Source: Streptomyces liliiviolaceus (GTDB lineage: Bacteria > Actinomycetota > Actinomycetes > Streptomycetales > Streptomycetaceae). From it: a stretch of 64,000 nt of DNA. Shown here in pieces: positions 44,133 through 52,718 of the stretch. Location: positions 3,348,001-3,412,000 of the forward strand of contig NZ_JAGPYQ010000001.1 of the NCBI RefSeq assembly GCF_018070025.1. The letters run 5' to 3'. The first letter of the stretch is position 1. Every line of letters starts with the position of its first letter. The position numbers and the translations under genes were made by a program. The notes beneath the pieces were generated by a model. That model was not told where the DNA came from and ran no database searches. It saw only the letters and a program-made list of their open reading frames with translations.

Positions 44133-45377
44133 TCAGGCGAAAACGGAGCTGAACGCGGTGACTGTGACTTCCTCAGCGGCGACGGGAGGATGAGCGTAGG
44201 TGTCCCACGTCTCGGAGAACTCGGCGTGCCGGGAGAGAGCCTGCACGGTTTTCGGATCGTGCCTGCCACAGGCGCCGAGCGTGGTCGTGTAGAAGTGCTT
44301 CAAGTCCTGGAAGCGAGTGTCCGGGGGGAGTCCGGCTACCTCCAGGGCCTTCTTCCACTGACTGTGGAAGTCGCTGTTCAGGACGGGCCTGCCGAACCGG
44401 TTCGTCACCAGAAGGTCCTCGTCGGGCGGTTCGGTACATGCGCGTGCGGGGTGAGGCCGAACTGCGCCATGCGTCACTGGCTCTGGTCCGGTGAACTGCA
44501 GGACGTGGCGGTCCATTCGCTCCATGAGGAAGTGGTCCACTGGCAGAGTGGCGCGGCTGGCCTTGGTCTTGAGGGCAACGGCTTTGCCGTGCTGTCTCTG
44601 TTCCTGGATATGGAGCCGGCCCTCGTCCCGGTTGATGTGGCCGTGTCGCAGTCCGAGGGTTTCGCCCTGGCGCAGGCCCGCGCATGCGGCGAGCCAGATG
44701 AAGATTTCGTAGCGCGGCGCCACCAGCCGCATGGCTGCTGCGACTGCCGTGACTTGTGCCGGTGTGAGAGGGGCCCTGACGCGTGGAGTGATCTCGGGCA
44801 GGTCGATGCGCGCCACAATGTTGCGGGGGAGAGGAACGTCCTCGTCCAGCATGTAATGCACGAGGATTCGCCACGTCTTGAAGATCTGTACCACCGTGTA
44901 CGCGGACCCGAGACTCGGCCGAGCGAGAAGGAAATCCACCAACGCTGCGGAATCCCGGCGACACAATGTCGCCGCGAGGCGCTGACCGGCGAACGGCAGG
45001 ATGTGATTCCGCAGGTGACTGTCGTAGGTATTTGTCGTGTTGTCATTCTTGCTGCGCGTATGTCTTCGTTCAATAAACCGTCGGGCAAAAAAAGCAACCG
45101 GCAGATTCATCGGACCGGACTCCGGTGACGGATATTTCTCGGCGATCCTACGGGCGCAGTCCAAATGGTCCCGGCATTCCTCCCAGGAGGCGAACGAGTA
45201 ACGGCGCGGCACGCCCGCGGAGTCCGTGTAGCGGGCTTGCCACTGGCGACCGCGGCCATGATCCGCAGACGGGTACGAAGGGCGCCGCTTCGTCCCGCAG
45301 TTGCACGGCGTTTCTCCGCGCTCCGGTTTCGGGTAGCTCTTGTGCCAGCGATCGAACGGCATGCTCAGGCCATCCAT
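44133..45377 (-). CDS. Tyrosine recombinase/integrase with altered box II
   Basis: 414 residues. ATG 45377 is chosen because GGCGGAG lies 9 nt upstream; TTG 45386 lacks a site. An N-terminal arm-binding and SAM-like domain (about 50-185) is followed by the catalytic domain: CAGLRQGETLGL (Arg I), LKTKASRATLPV (beta-sheet Lys), FQDLKHFYTTTL where HxxR would be, ALSRHAEFSETWDTYAH (His/Arg region and catalytic Tyr). Box II reads Q-D-L-K instead of H-x-x-R, a change also recalled in some actinobacterial relatives. It may integrate the surrounding element, but it lies far from both putative att copies. Confidence 0.85.
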   Translation of the reverse strand: MDGLSMPFDRWHKSYPKPERGETPCNCGTKRRPSYPSADHGRGRQWQARYTDSAGVPRRYSFASWEECRDHLDCARRIAEKYPSPESGPMNLPVAFFARRFIERRHTRSKNDNTTNTYDSHLRNHILPFAGQRLAATLCRRDSAALVDFLLARPSLGSAYTVVQIFKTWRILVHYMLDEDVPLPRNIVARIDLPEITPRVRAPLTPAQVTAVAAAMRLVAPRYEIFIWLAACAGLRQGETLGLRHGHINRDEGRLHIQEQRQHGKAVALKTKASRATLPVDHFLMERMDRHVLQFTGPEPVTHGAVRPHPARACTEPPDEDLLVTNRFGRPVLNSDFHSQWKKALEVAGLPPDTRFQDLKHFYTTTLGACGRHDPKTVQALSRHAEFSETWDTYAHPPVAAEEVTVTAFSSVFA

Positions 45378-45547
45378 AGCGCTCAACTCCGCCTACTCGG
45401 GACCCCTCGGTGGCGCACGCCTGCATCTCCTGCGGCACTCGGAGGCGCCGTAGGGACGGATGATGGGGCGCCGCTCCGTTCCTGACTCGCGGATGCTGTC
45501 CGCTACTTTAAGTAGTTATGCACAGCTGTTCATGGTGTGCCTGAATG

Positions 45548-45565
45548 GGTGACGGTCGAGTCACC
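45548..45565. promoter_or_regulatory. Inverted repeat overlapping the start region of the XRE gene
   Basis: GGTGAC (45548-45553) and GTCACC (45560-45565) surround a 6-bp centre and end 2 bp before the GTG start, suiting autorepression. Confidence 0.45.
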
Positions 45566-45567
45566 AT

Positions 45568-45834
45568 GTGCCTCAACCCAAAACTCCGCCGGATCCCCGA
45601 CTCCTCGCCATTGGTCTGCAAATCCGACGAATCCGAGAGGAGCTTGGCTACAGCCTGGAACATCTTGCAGACCGAAGCGGACTGAGCTTTCGCGGTCTCA
45701 TCTACATCGAGCACGGCAAACGTAATCCCAGCGTGCTGACCCTTCTTGACATTGCGAAGGGACTTGCCGTGGAGCCGGGTCAACTCCTCAGTTCCGTGGG
45801 AGAAGATGAGAACGGCAAGCCCGAGACTCCGTGA
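45568..45834 (+). CDS. XRE-family helix-turn-helix regulator
   Basis: 88 residues from GTG 45568. IGLQIRRIREELGYSLEHLA with DRSGLSFRGLIYIEHGKRNP and SVLTLLDIAKGLAVEPGQLL is a single Cro/CI-type domain with a short acidic tail. No clear GGAGG lies upstream, so it may be translated from a nearly leaderless message. Divergent from the integrase and convergent with the HD/Hsp90 gene; it may regulate either. Confidence 0.8.
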   Translation: MPQPKTPPDPRLLAIGLQIRRIREELGYSLEHLADRSGLSFRGLIYIEHGKRNPSVLTLLDIAKGLAVEPGQLLSSVGEDENGKPETP

Positions 45835-45921
45835 TGGGACACCGGAGTTCCTGCGGCGTGAAATTGGTTCTCGAACAACGGTGGCCGCACCGACAGTCGC
45901 ACCGCTGCCCGTCGGCCATGC

Positions 45922-48618
45922 TTACTGTTGTCGTTCAGGGAGGGGGCGGGTCAGGAGGTAGCCCGAGACGGGGCCCAGATCCTCGTGCTCCAGGAAACGG
46001 GCGTCTGACCAGTCGCGTTGCTGGATGGGGGCGAGTAAGGACTCGATTGTGCACGACCACGCTTGGCATAGCGCTCGCAGGAAGAGTCCGTACAGGTCCC
46101 CCGACCAACGCCACCACTGCTTCTGCCAGGTGAGCGTGCGGTCATTGCGGGCCGACTCATAAGCGGGGTCGCGCGCCGCGACGTCTGGGAAGACGTCGGC
46201 CAAGGGCGGGGCAAGTACCGAGGTGAAGATGGCGAGCCAGTTGTCGGGCAGCCTGACTGTTTGCCCGGACACGAAGATGTAAGCCACTGGGGGGCGGCTC
46301 CGCAGGGCCAGAGGCGTACCGGCGGCCAAAAAGATCTCGGTTTTGCTTGCGGCCCAGTCGGCTATATCGTCTGGCGTCAGTACACCCTCTGATGTGAGGG
46401 CGAAGGCGATGTCGCCGGGGAGTTCATTGAACGCCTTCGTGAAGGTGTAGGCCAATTCAAGTTGCACCGGATCCCCGAACTCTCCGTTCTCACGCAGTCG
46501 CTGTTCCTGCCGTCGCATCCAGAGCCGGACCTGATCCTGGTCTGCGACGAGTTGCGCCTTGTCCCGGGAGGCGCGACTGGGTTGGCCGGCGAGATAGCCG
46601 GAGAAGGACACCGACGTGTCGGCGAGCAGGCCGTTCACTGTGACAGTGCCCTTGAAGGTGCGCCGTGTCGTGTGACGCAGGCTGTTCCAGAGCGTGGCGA
46701 GCCCGATCCGTTGTCCTTTGTCGTCCAGCAACTCGGTGGCTTGGCTGGTGAAGTCATCTCGTACCTGAAGACGCTGCTTTTCCTCCCCGGTGCGCCGGCT
46801 GACGGCTGAGGGCGGATAGAGACGGTCGAAGACTTCCTCCGGTGACCCCGCGGCCAGCGAGAACGGAGCGAGGATATCCGGGTCGTTGGAGCCGGGCTCC
46901 CAGGTGTGGATGGGCACTGAGTTCTCCAGGGCCAACCGACGGACGAGCTGGGTGAGCAGGTCATCGTCGGTCTTGTAGAGCAAACCCAGTACGTCGTTGG
47001 GACTCCTCTTGAGCGTGACACGGACAGTTGTCCCCTCCGGGACCCAGTCGTGCGAGGGCAGCGGTGTCAGGAGGGGGCGATGGGAGGGGCCCTCGAAGGA
47101 GAGGCGTCGGGCGTCCTGCGTGGAGGAGTCATAGCGGCGGGTGATCAGCTCGATGCGGTCACCTAGCAGGAAGACGGAGAAGAAGCCGATGCCGAACCGG
47201 CCGCTGGGCTGGAAACCGCCGTCGGCCAGCCCGGGGAGCTTATTGCGGATGTCGGCGGAGCTCCAACCGCTCCTGCCGAAGTCGAGGAGACCATGGATGA
47301 GGGTCTCCTCATCCATGCCCACGCCGTTATCGCGTATCTCGAAGCACCAAACGCCGTCAGCTTCGGTGAGTTTGACCTCAATGCGTCCGTCAGCGAAGCC
47401 GGGTTGCAAGGCGCGCCGGGCCTGGACCGCGTCCTGGGCGTTCTGCAGCAGTTCCCGGACGCCGACCTCGGGTTCGTCTCCGTACAGCTGTTCGCCACCC
47501 AGCCCCTTGACCAGTGCGGGAATGTCCGAGACCTTGATCGTCGCGTCGATGGGACGCCAGCCCTGTACGCGGAAGAGTTCGGCGAAGCGCTCGGGGGAGT
47601 CCACTCCGGCGACCGCACGAGCCGCGAATCGGTCCCGGCCGAGGTCGTGCAGGAGGGAGTCGACCGACCTCAATTCCCGGTCGACGCCGCGGAGATATTC
47701 GAGGGCCAGCCACCAAGAGGCGGCATCTCGCGGGGTAAACGGGCGCAACGAGGTGTACCGGACGCGGTCGCCCTCGCGACGTGGGCGACTGACGTGCTCC
47801 TGGAAGCGCCAGTGCTCGCGTGCCGTGCCCTGGGGATCACGTATGGAAAACAACAGAGTGGGAGCCCGGCGGCTGTCGACTTGGGTTGCGTCGGCCAGCC
47901 GGAGGACGCAGGCCAGCTTGAGTGGCTCGATGGTCCATTCACTTGGCTGCCAGGGCAACGAGCCAATTGTGTGGCGGAACTCGCCTGGCAGCCGGCTTAC
48001 AGGCCACCAGTGACTGGCGGCGAGGTCGCCGATCAGGGGGCCATACACCTCGCGGAGTTGGACCTCTCCGATGAGGTGGATCTCGTTGCCGGTGCTGGAG
48101 GGCCAGGGCTGGTCCACCAGCCGCCGGGCCTGCTCCGCATGCGTTTGACGGATCGCGACTGCCCGGCACGCCTCGGCTATTTCCGCAGGCGGCGCGTCCA
48201 ACTCGTGCTGCTCGGGCCAGCAGCCCCTCCGGTCGTAGTAGGCCACCGACACCAGATCGTGCCAGCGCTTGTCGCCCAGAGTCTCTTGCACGCTCGTCCC
48301 GTACGCTGCGGCTCCCATCGCCGCGTCGTGCAGGACAAAGGCGCAGGCCAGCACGTACGCCTCGGCGGGGTTGAGCGTCACCTCGCCCCCGCACACGAGA
48401 TCGGCCGTTTCCCACAGGGCATCGACATGACTGATGTCGTGCACAGTGAAGTCGGGCATGCTGTGCTCGTTCTCCTTGAGGAGAACCGCGGCCATACGGC
48501 GCAGCTCGACATACGACGTACGGAGCCGTTCGCGCTGTTCGGCGTGGATGTCCCCGTCAGGACGTGCGGAGAGAGTTTCGCGCCACAGGGACGTGCTGGT
48601 GTAGCTGTGCTCGGGCAC
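45922..48618 (-). CDS. HD-domain plus Hsp90-like (GHKL) ATPase protein, candidate defence effector
   Basis: The protein has 898 residues. N-terminal HD-type hydrolase: DISHVDALWE (His64), FVLHDAAMG (His97-Asp98), IRQTHAEQARRL and VLRLADATQVD (240-248), as in HD domains of conflict systems (HD-CE type). The GHKL ATP-binding domain follows: RELLQNAQDAV (Glu389, Asn393), IRDNGVGMDEETL (Asp430) and SGRFGIGFFSVFLLG (473-486), the Hsp90/HtpG arrangement. The last 400 residues are Hsp90-middle-domain-like and then unknown. It follows a three-helix membrane protein by 9 bp. An ATPase gate controlling a phosphohydrolase is inferred; no published system is asserted. Confidence 0.8.
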   Translation of the reverse strand: MPEHSYTSTSLWRETLSARPDGDIHAEQRERLRTSYVELRRMAAVLLKENEHSMPDFTVHDISHVDALWETADLVCGGEVTLNPAEAYVLACAFVLHDAAMGAAAYGTSVQETLGDKRWHDLVSVAYYDRRGCWPEQHELDAPPAEIAEACRAVAIRQTHAEQARRLVDQPWPSSTGNEIHLIGEVQLREVYGPLIGDLAASHWWPVSRLPGEFRHTIGSLPWQPSEWTIEPLKLACVLRLADATQVDSRRAPTLLFSIRDPQGTAREHWRFQEHVSRPRREGDRVRYTSLRPFTPRDAASWWLALEYLRGVDRELRSVDSLLHDLGRDRFAARAVAGVDSPERFAELFRVQGWRPIDATIKVSDIPALVKGLGGEQLYGDEPEVGVRELLQNAQDAVQARRALQPGFADGRIEVKLTEADGVWCFEIRDNGVGMDEETLIHGLLDFGRSGWSSADIRNKLPGLADGGFQPSGRFGIGFFSVFLLGDRIELITRRYDSSTQDARRLSFEGPSHRPLLTPLPSHDWVPEGTTVRVTLKRSPNDVLGLLYKTDDDLLTQLVRRLALENSVPIHTWEPGSNDPDILAPFSLAAGSPEEVFDRLYPPSAVSRRTGEEKQRLQVRDDFTSQATELLDDKGQRIGLATLWNSLRHTTRRTFKGTVTVNGLLADTSVSFSGYLAGQPSRASRDKAQLVADQDQVRLWMRRQEQRLRENGEFGDPVQLELAYTFTKAFNELPGDIAFALTSEGVLTPDDIADWAASKTEIFLAAGTPLALRSRPPVAYIFVSGQTVRLPDNWLAIFTSVLAPPLADVFPDVAARDPAYESARNDRTLTWQKQWWRWSGDLYGLFLRALCQAWSCTIESLLAPIQQRDWSDARFLEHEDLGPVSGYLLTRPLPERQQ

Positions 48619-48627
48619 CGTGAACAG

Positions 48628-49110
48628 TCACCTCATAGCCGGCAGAAGGAGAAATGCGGCGAGCACCCACATGGCGATCACCGAGACGATGATGAAGAGC
48701 AGCACATAGGTCTCGTACCAGCGCAGGAAGTTGCCCGGACGCGGACGCTTACGGAATCCGGGACCGACCACCTCGTCGGTGATATCGCACTCCTCATTGC
48801 GGAAATCGAGCCAGGCCAGGGCTCCCACCAGGATGAGCGTGCTGGTGAAGGCGGCAACCACCGTGGCGAGGATCAGTAACCCGATGACCCCGCCTCGTGC
48901 GGTGGAGGCCGGCACGTCCCAGTTCCGGTAGCCGACGAAGAGAGCCAGTGCCGCACTGACAAGTGCCGTGGCCAGCGTTTGGTAGAGCGCCAAGAAGCGG
49001 TGCGCATTCTCGTTGACCGCGTTGATCTGCTGAAGGATGTACCGGTATCTTTCCAGCGCGAACTCGCGACGGACCGCGTCGGTCTCCGGCCCCGCTTCCC
49101 CCGATGCCAT
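48628..49110 (-). CDS. Three-helix membrane protein, partner of the HD/Hsp90 protein
   Basis: 160 residues. ATG 49110 follows GGGGCGGG; the frame is open farther upstream but without a start site. An N-terminal helix (REFALERYRYILQQINAVNE) is followed by three membrane segments: TLATALVSAALALFVGY, VIGLLILATVVAAFTSTLIL and YVLLFIIVSVIAMWVLAAFL, with a charged loop (FRNEECDITDEVVGPG) between the second and third. The plan resembles SLATT-type or other small effectors of conflict systems. It is the first gene of a two-gene operon. Confidence 0.75.
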   Translation of the reverse strand: MASGEAGPETDAVRREFALERYRYILQQINAVNENAHRFLALYQTLATALVSAALALFVGYRNWDVPASTARGGVIGLLILATVVAAFTSTLILVGALAWLDFRNEECDITDEVVGPGFRKRPRPGNFLRWYETYVLLFIIVSVIAMWVLAAFLLLPAMR

Positions 49111-49548
49111 CCCGCCCCCGCCTGTGTGACCCCTCGTCAGAATAGATAACTTGCGTCTGCTTGGCATCCTGTGTGGCAGAGCTGACGAGGACCATGGCGG
49201 AGAGGCCACGAGATCCACGCCGGCGGCCGCAGACGCGAAGAGGCTCGGCAACGAGCCTGTAGCCGCCGGAGCAGCTCCCCTTGCGGCCTGGAATCGCGGC
49301 TTGAGACCGGCCGTTCTCCGGGCAAGCCGAGCGGCGACGCACTCGCAGCCGATACCATCCTCTGCCTGAATGCCCACACCCCTGCTGGTTGCCGTCTGCC
49401 GAGATGCCCTCCAGCTGGCTTGGCTCCGAAGTTTCGGTCGCAGCCAAACGAATGGTACGGACAGTGGAGCTGCTACAGGATCCTGGCGAACCGGCGGGCG
49501 AGAGTGCTTCTGTGGGGGCGGGGAACAGTTGCCGAGGACCAGAGGGAT
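49111..49548. other. Upstream region of the membrane protein/HD-Hsp90 operon
   Basis: No convincing gene. The minus-strand promoter should be near 49120-49200. Confidence 0.3.
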
Positions 49549-49721
49549 GGATCCATCCCCTGCATGCATGGGAACAGGACCGGCGGAACTTCTTGCGGGT
49601 CCGGTGAGCAGGTCTACTTCGACTGCCTCGGCAAACCGATCGGGGTTTCATCCCCGCAGGCGCGGGGAGTACGTGCAACTGACGCCCTGCCTGGGGCCAT
49701 CCCCGCGCTATCGGGGAATGC
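49549..49721 (-). CRISPR. Three decayed CRISPR repeats
   Basis: Minus-oriented copies resembling the repeat complement (CATCCCCGCG ... CGGGGA) lie at 49549-49577, 49644-49672 and 49693-49721. Spacing of 95 and 49 bp has lost the 61-bp phase, implying insertions and deletions. The inner copies keep CATCCCCGC and CGGGGA. Confidence 0.45.
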
Positions 49722-50236
49722 GCGCATTCTCGAAATATCATCGAGTTATGGGAATCTGCATGGAGTCATGTTTTTCCTCTGTGTAAGCGGCCAATGGGTT
49801 AATCGCCCTCGTCCGGCCGGACGGTTAAGGACTGCCCCGACGCCCCCTCCACTTGCGAGTCCGGAATGCGCGGTAGGCGACGATGCCCCTGGAAGGTAGA
49901 GTCGGCTAGCCATGGCGGCGAATGCTGTACCTGTGCTCGCACGAACAGCCGTCAATGCCCAACAATCAGGTGTCTGGCCGGCAGGGAGCCTCTGTGTTTG
50001 ATCGGCAAGGAAGTGAGTGCGTTCGGTGCTTTCCATGAATCAGATGATTACCTATAACTAACGCCCTGCCTGTTGAATATTTCAAATTGTTAGTCAATTG
50101 ATTGCTTAGTCGGTAAATCTGAAAAATTCCGACCGAAGTGACACCTGTCGAGATAGATCACGGATGCTGCGGACGGCTCACCACTACATGGGCTGGGGTA
50201 GCCCTTGACCCGTGTCCCCGCGCTCGCGTTCTGGCG
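49722..50236. other. Non-coding stretch with an A+T-rich island
   Basis: No gene is seen. From about 50040 to 50150 the sequence is strikingly A+T-rich for this genome (TTGAATATTTCAAATTGTTA and neighbours), so it may be a promoter, a replication-associated site or foreign DNA. Confidence 0.4.
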
Positions 50237-50448
50237 GGGCTATGCCCGCATGCGCCAAGAGCAGCCTGCGGGGGGCCGCCAGGCACCACATGAGCCGGGG
50301 TCCATCCCTGCGTGCATGGGGGGCGGAGTCTGAAGCGGGGTCGGCTCGCGCCCGAGGCGGGTCCATCCCCGTATTCGCGGGGAGTAGGGCGGTCTTGGCG
50401 GCGATGGGTTCGGTAGGGAGGGTGCATCCCCGCCCGCGTGGGGATCCG
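50237..50448 (-). CRISPR. Decayed minus-strand CRISPR array, four repeats still in 61-bp phase
   Basis: Reverse-complement repeats start at 50237, 50298, 50359 and 50420, exactly 61 bp apart. The 50359 copy is best preserved (GGGTCCATCCCCGT then CGCGGGGAG); the outer ones carry several substitutions. The array lies back to back with leader 3, which begins at 50449 immediately after the last repeat. With no leader of its own visible it is probably inactive. Confidence 0.75.
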
Positions 50449-50702
50449 TCATCCCTGATGCATGCAGGCAAAGCGCAGGCCGCAACCGGCATATGAGGAA
50501 AAAGAATTGACCGAAGAGGCCATTCCTGCGCAATCGGCGTGGCCGCACACGACAAGCCGTATCATCCGCCGATGGCTCTGCCGCCGGCAGGGCTCGCTGC
50601 ACCCTGCGACCTGAGTGAGCCTCCGTTATGTTCTTTTTGCCGGAATCGATGAAACTGCTCGGAAACCGAGCTGAACGACGTTAAAGTACCAGGTCACGCA
50701 GT
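50449..50702 (+). promoter_or_regulatory. CRISPR leader of array 3
   Basis: 254 bp, homologous to leaders 1 and 2 from CATCCCTGATGCAT through CCATTCCTGCGCAATC and ATCCGCCGATGGCTC to CTCGGAAACCGAG and GGTCACGCAG. The hairpin before the repeat has one arm shortened relative to the others (GCTGAACGACG follows). Confidence 0.75.
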
Positions 50703-51890
50703 CTGCTCCCCGCGCACGCGGGGATGGACCCAACTGGTCGGCGACGGCTTCATCGAGCAGGTGCTGCTCCCCGCGCACGCGGGGATGGACCCGCTGAACG
50801 CGTTGTTGCGTGAGCGTGCCGCTACTGCTCCCCGCGCACGCGGGGATGGACCCCCATGACCCAGCCCACACGACAGGCCGTCCTCCTGCTCCCCGCGCAC
50901 GCGGGGATGGACCCCCGGAGATCCGAGCGCAGCTCCGGGCCCGGCGCTGCTCCCCGCGCACGCGGGGATGGACCCTACCGTGATGCATGTGCGAGTTACT
51001 GTGCAACCTGCTCCCCGCGCACGCGGGGATGGACCCTCGGCGTAGTCGTTCGTGCCGCCGTCGCGGTGCTGCTCCCCGCGCACGCGGGGATGGACCCGAG
51101 GTGCGCGGCTTTCTCGCGGCGCACACCGCCTGCTCCCCGCGCACGCGGGGATGGACCCGACAACACCGTCGACACCAGCCTGTGGCCCAACTGCTCCCCG
51201 CGCACGCGGGGATGGACCCTGCGCCCGGTACAGGCGGGCGTCTCGTACGACCTGCTCCCCGCGCACGCGGGGATGGACCCCACCGCCCATGAGTAACGCC
51301 CCCGCCCCCTACCTGCTCCCCGCGCACGCGGGGATGGACCCGCGACCGACACCGTCGACCCCGACGGGGCGGTCTGCTCCCCGCGCACGCGGGGATGGAC
51401 CCCAGGGCGACGACGCCGTCACCCGCGGCGTGTGCTGCTCCCCGCGCACGCGGGGATGGACCCACCTGCGTGCGCCTGGTCACCACCCGCAACAACTGCT
51501 CCCCGCGCACGCGGGGATGGACCCATCGCCGCCGACGCGCTGGAGTCCGCGGAGTCCTGCTCCCCACGCACGCGGGGATGGACCCGCCTCGTCGACATCG
51601 GCGACCAGTTCGGCCGACTGCTCCCCGCGCACGCGGGGATGGACCCTTGCTCAGGGACGGCTTCAACGCGGCCAGGCGCTGCTCTCCGCGCATGCGGGGA
51701 TGGACCCACCGACGAGGTCCTGAGCCGGGTGCCGGCGGACTGCTCCCTGCGCACGCAGGGATGGACCCGCGTCACCGCCCCGGCCGACCGCCGCCTTCAG
51801 CTGCTCCCCGCGCACGCGGGGATCGACCCAAGGCAGGCGGCGTGCAGACGAGCACCCTTAACTGCTCCCCGCACATGCAGAGATGCACCC
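50703..51890 (+). CRISPR. Type I-E CRISPR array 3: 20 repeats, 19 spacers
   Basis: 29-bp repeats start every 61 bp from 50703 to 51862 with 32-bp spacers. Main repeat as in array 2 (centre CACG). Substitutions again accumulate at the right: 51557, 51679 (CTCTCC, CATG), 51740 (CCCTGCG, GCAGGG), 51801 (GATCGACCC) and terminal 51862 (GCACATGCAGAGATGCACCC). One more, barely recognisable copy may lie at 51922. Confidence 0.97.
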
Positions 51891-51951
51891 GTGCCTGGGA
51901 AGTCGCGTACGAGCACCTCGCCTTGCCCCCCGCACATGTGGTGGCTGCGCC

Positions 51952-52270
51952 GTGCCTGCTCCTGGCGTACCGCCTACGCCCTCTGATCCCCTCGGCCGGA
52001 CCTCGCCGAAGAACTGACGACCTGGGGAGTCCCTCCTCGCCTACACGATTCAGCCGCCTACTTCCAAGTGCGGGGTTCCATCACCTCTCGGCCCCTCGCG
52101 CCAAGTCGATGACCTCTGTGTATCTACTCACAAGCCCATGATGATCGTGCACCGACAGTAGAAGGCCGAAAAGACAATCACGCTCTGACAACAGGTCCTA
52201 GGAGCGAGAAGTGCTTCGGCGCCGACCGGGATGCGCTACTCCTGGAGGATCGGACCCTTGTGACAGTTGC
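51952..52270. other. No gene seen
   Basis: Sequence between array 3 and the small DNA-binding protein gene; it holds only short frames without signals. Confidence 0.35.
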
Positions 52271-52274
52271 TTGG

Positions 52275-52586
52275 TCATGGTGCCGTTGTTTCTGGTTGCG
52301 TGAGGTGGGGCGGGTAGCCCTTGGCCCGAAGGTAGGTGTCGAGGGCGAGGGCGACGATGTCGCCGTGGGGGATGCCGGAGTCGGCGTTGTAGCGGCGGAT
52401 GCGTCGTTGGAGTTGCAGTGCGTCGGGTACGGCGTAGTTGAGTTGGCCTCGGTTGATGTGACGGCCGGTGAGGATCTCGTGCGTGTCTGGGTGGGGATCA
52501 TTTGGGTATTCCGGGTGACTGTTTTGGGATTCCAGTAGGTCGGCGAGGTCGCGTAGTTGGCGGGAGTGGTGCGAGAGGTCGGGCAT
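52275..52586 (-). CDS. Small plasmid-type DNA-binding protein, relative of the ParB-like C-terminus
   Basis: 103 residues; GGAG lies 7 nt before ATG 52586. RHINRGQLNYAVPDALQLQR, then RIRRYNADSGIPHGDIVALA and LDTYLRAKGYPP, closely parallels the C-terminal domain of the 52719-53540 protein (RIITRESLDSSVPAALKLKK and onwards). The two are therefore paralogues sharing a probable ribbon-helix-helix or centromere-binding fold. The gene begins 20 bp from palindromic repeats (52606-52657), its likely binding sites. It is probably the last gene of the par operon. Confidence 0.65.
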   Translation of the reverse strand: MPDLSHHSRQLRDLADLLESQNSHPEYPNDPHPDTHEILTGRHINRGQLNYAVPDALQLQRRIRRYNADSGIPHGDIVALALDTYLRAKGYPPHLTQPETTAP

Positions 52587-52605
52587 GGGATGCTCCGGTT
52601 CGGCC

Positions 52606-52657
52606 CACTAGTGGAATAGTGAGCCGCCTATTGGCCTAGTGGACTATTGGAATAGTC
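52606..52657. repeat. Palindromic repeat cluster, candidate centromere or operator
   Basis: Three related palindromes: CACTA GTGGAA TAGTG (52606-52621), CTATTGGCCTAG (52628-52639) and GACTATT GG AATAGTC (52642-52657, perfect 7-bp arms). They share CTA/TAG half-sites around a GG-rich centre and lie between the two paralogous DNA-binding genes. Confidence 0.6.
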
Positions 52658-52718
52658 GGGCGACGGGTGGCCGTGAACGTGTGGTGTGTTCGCGGCCACC
52701 CGGGCGCCGCGTGGCGGG

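Noticed and set aside
50176..50204. A fifth repeat of the fossil minus-strand array
   Set aside because: Only weak resemblance remains, not enough to separate it from chance.
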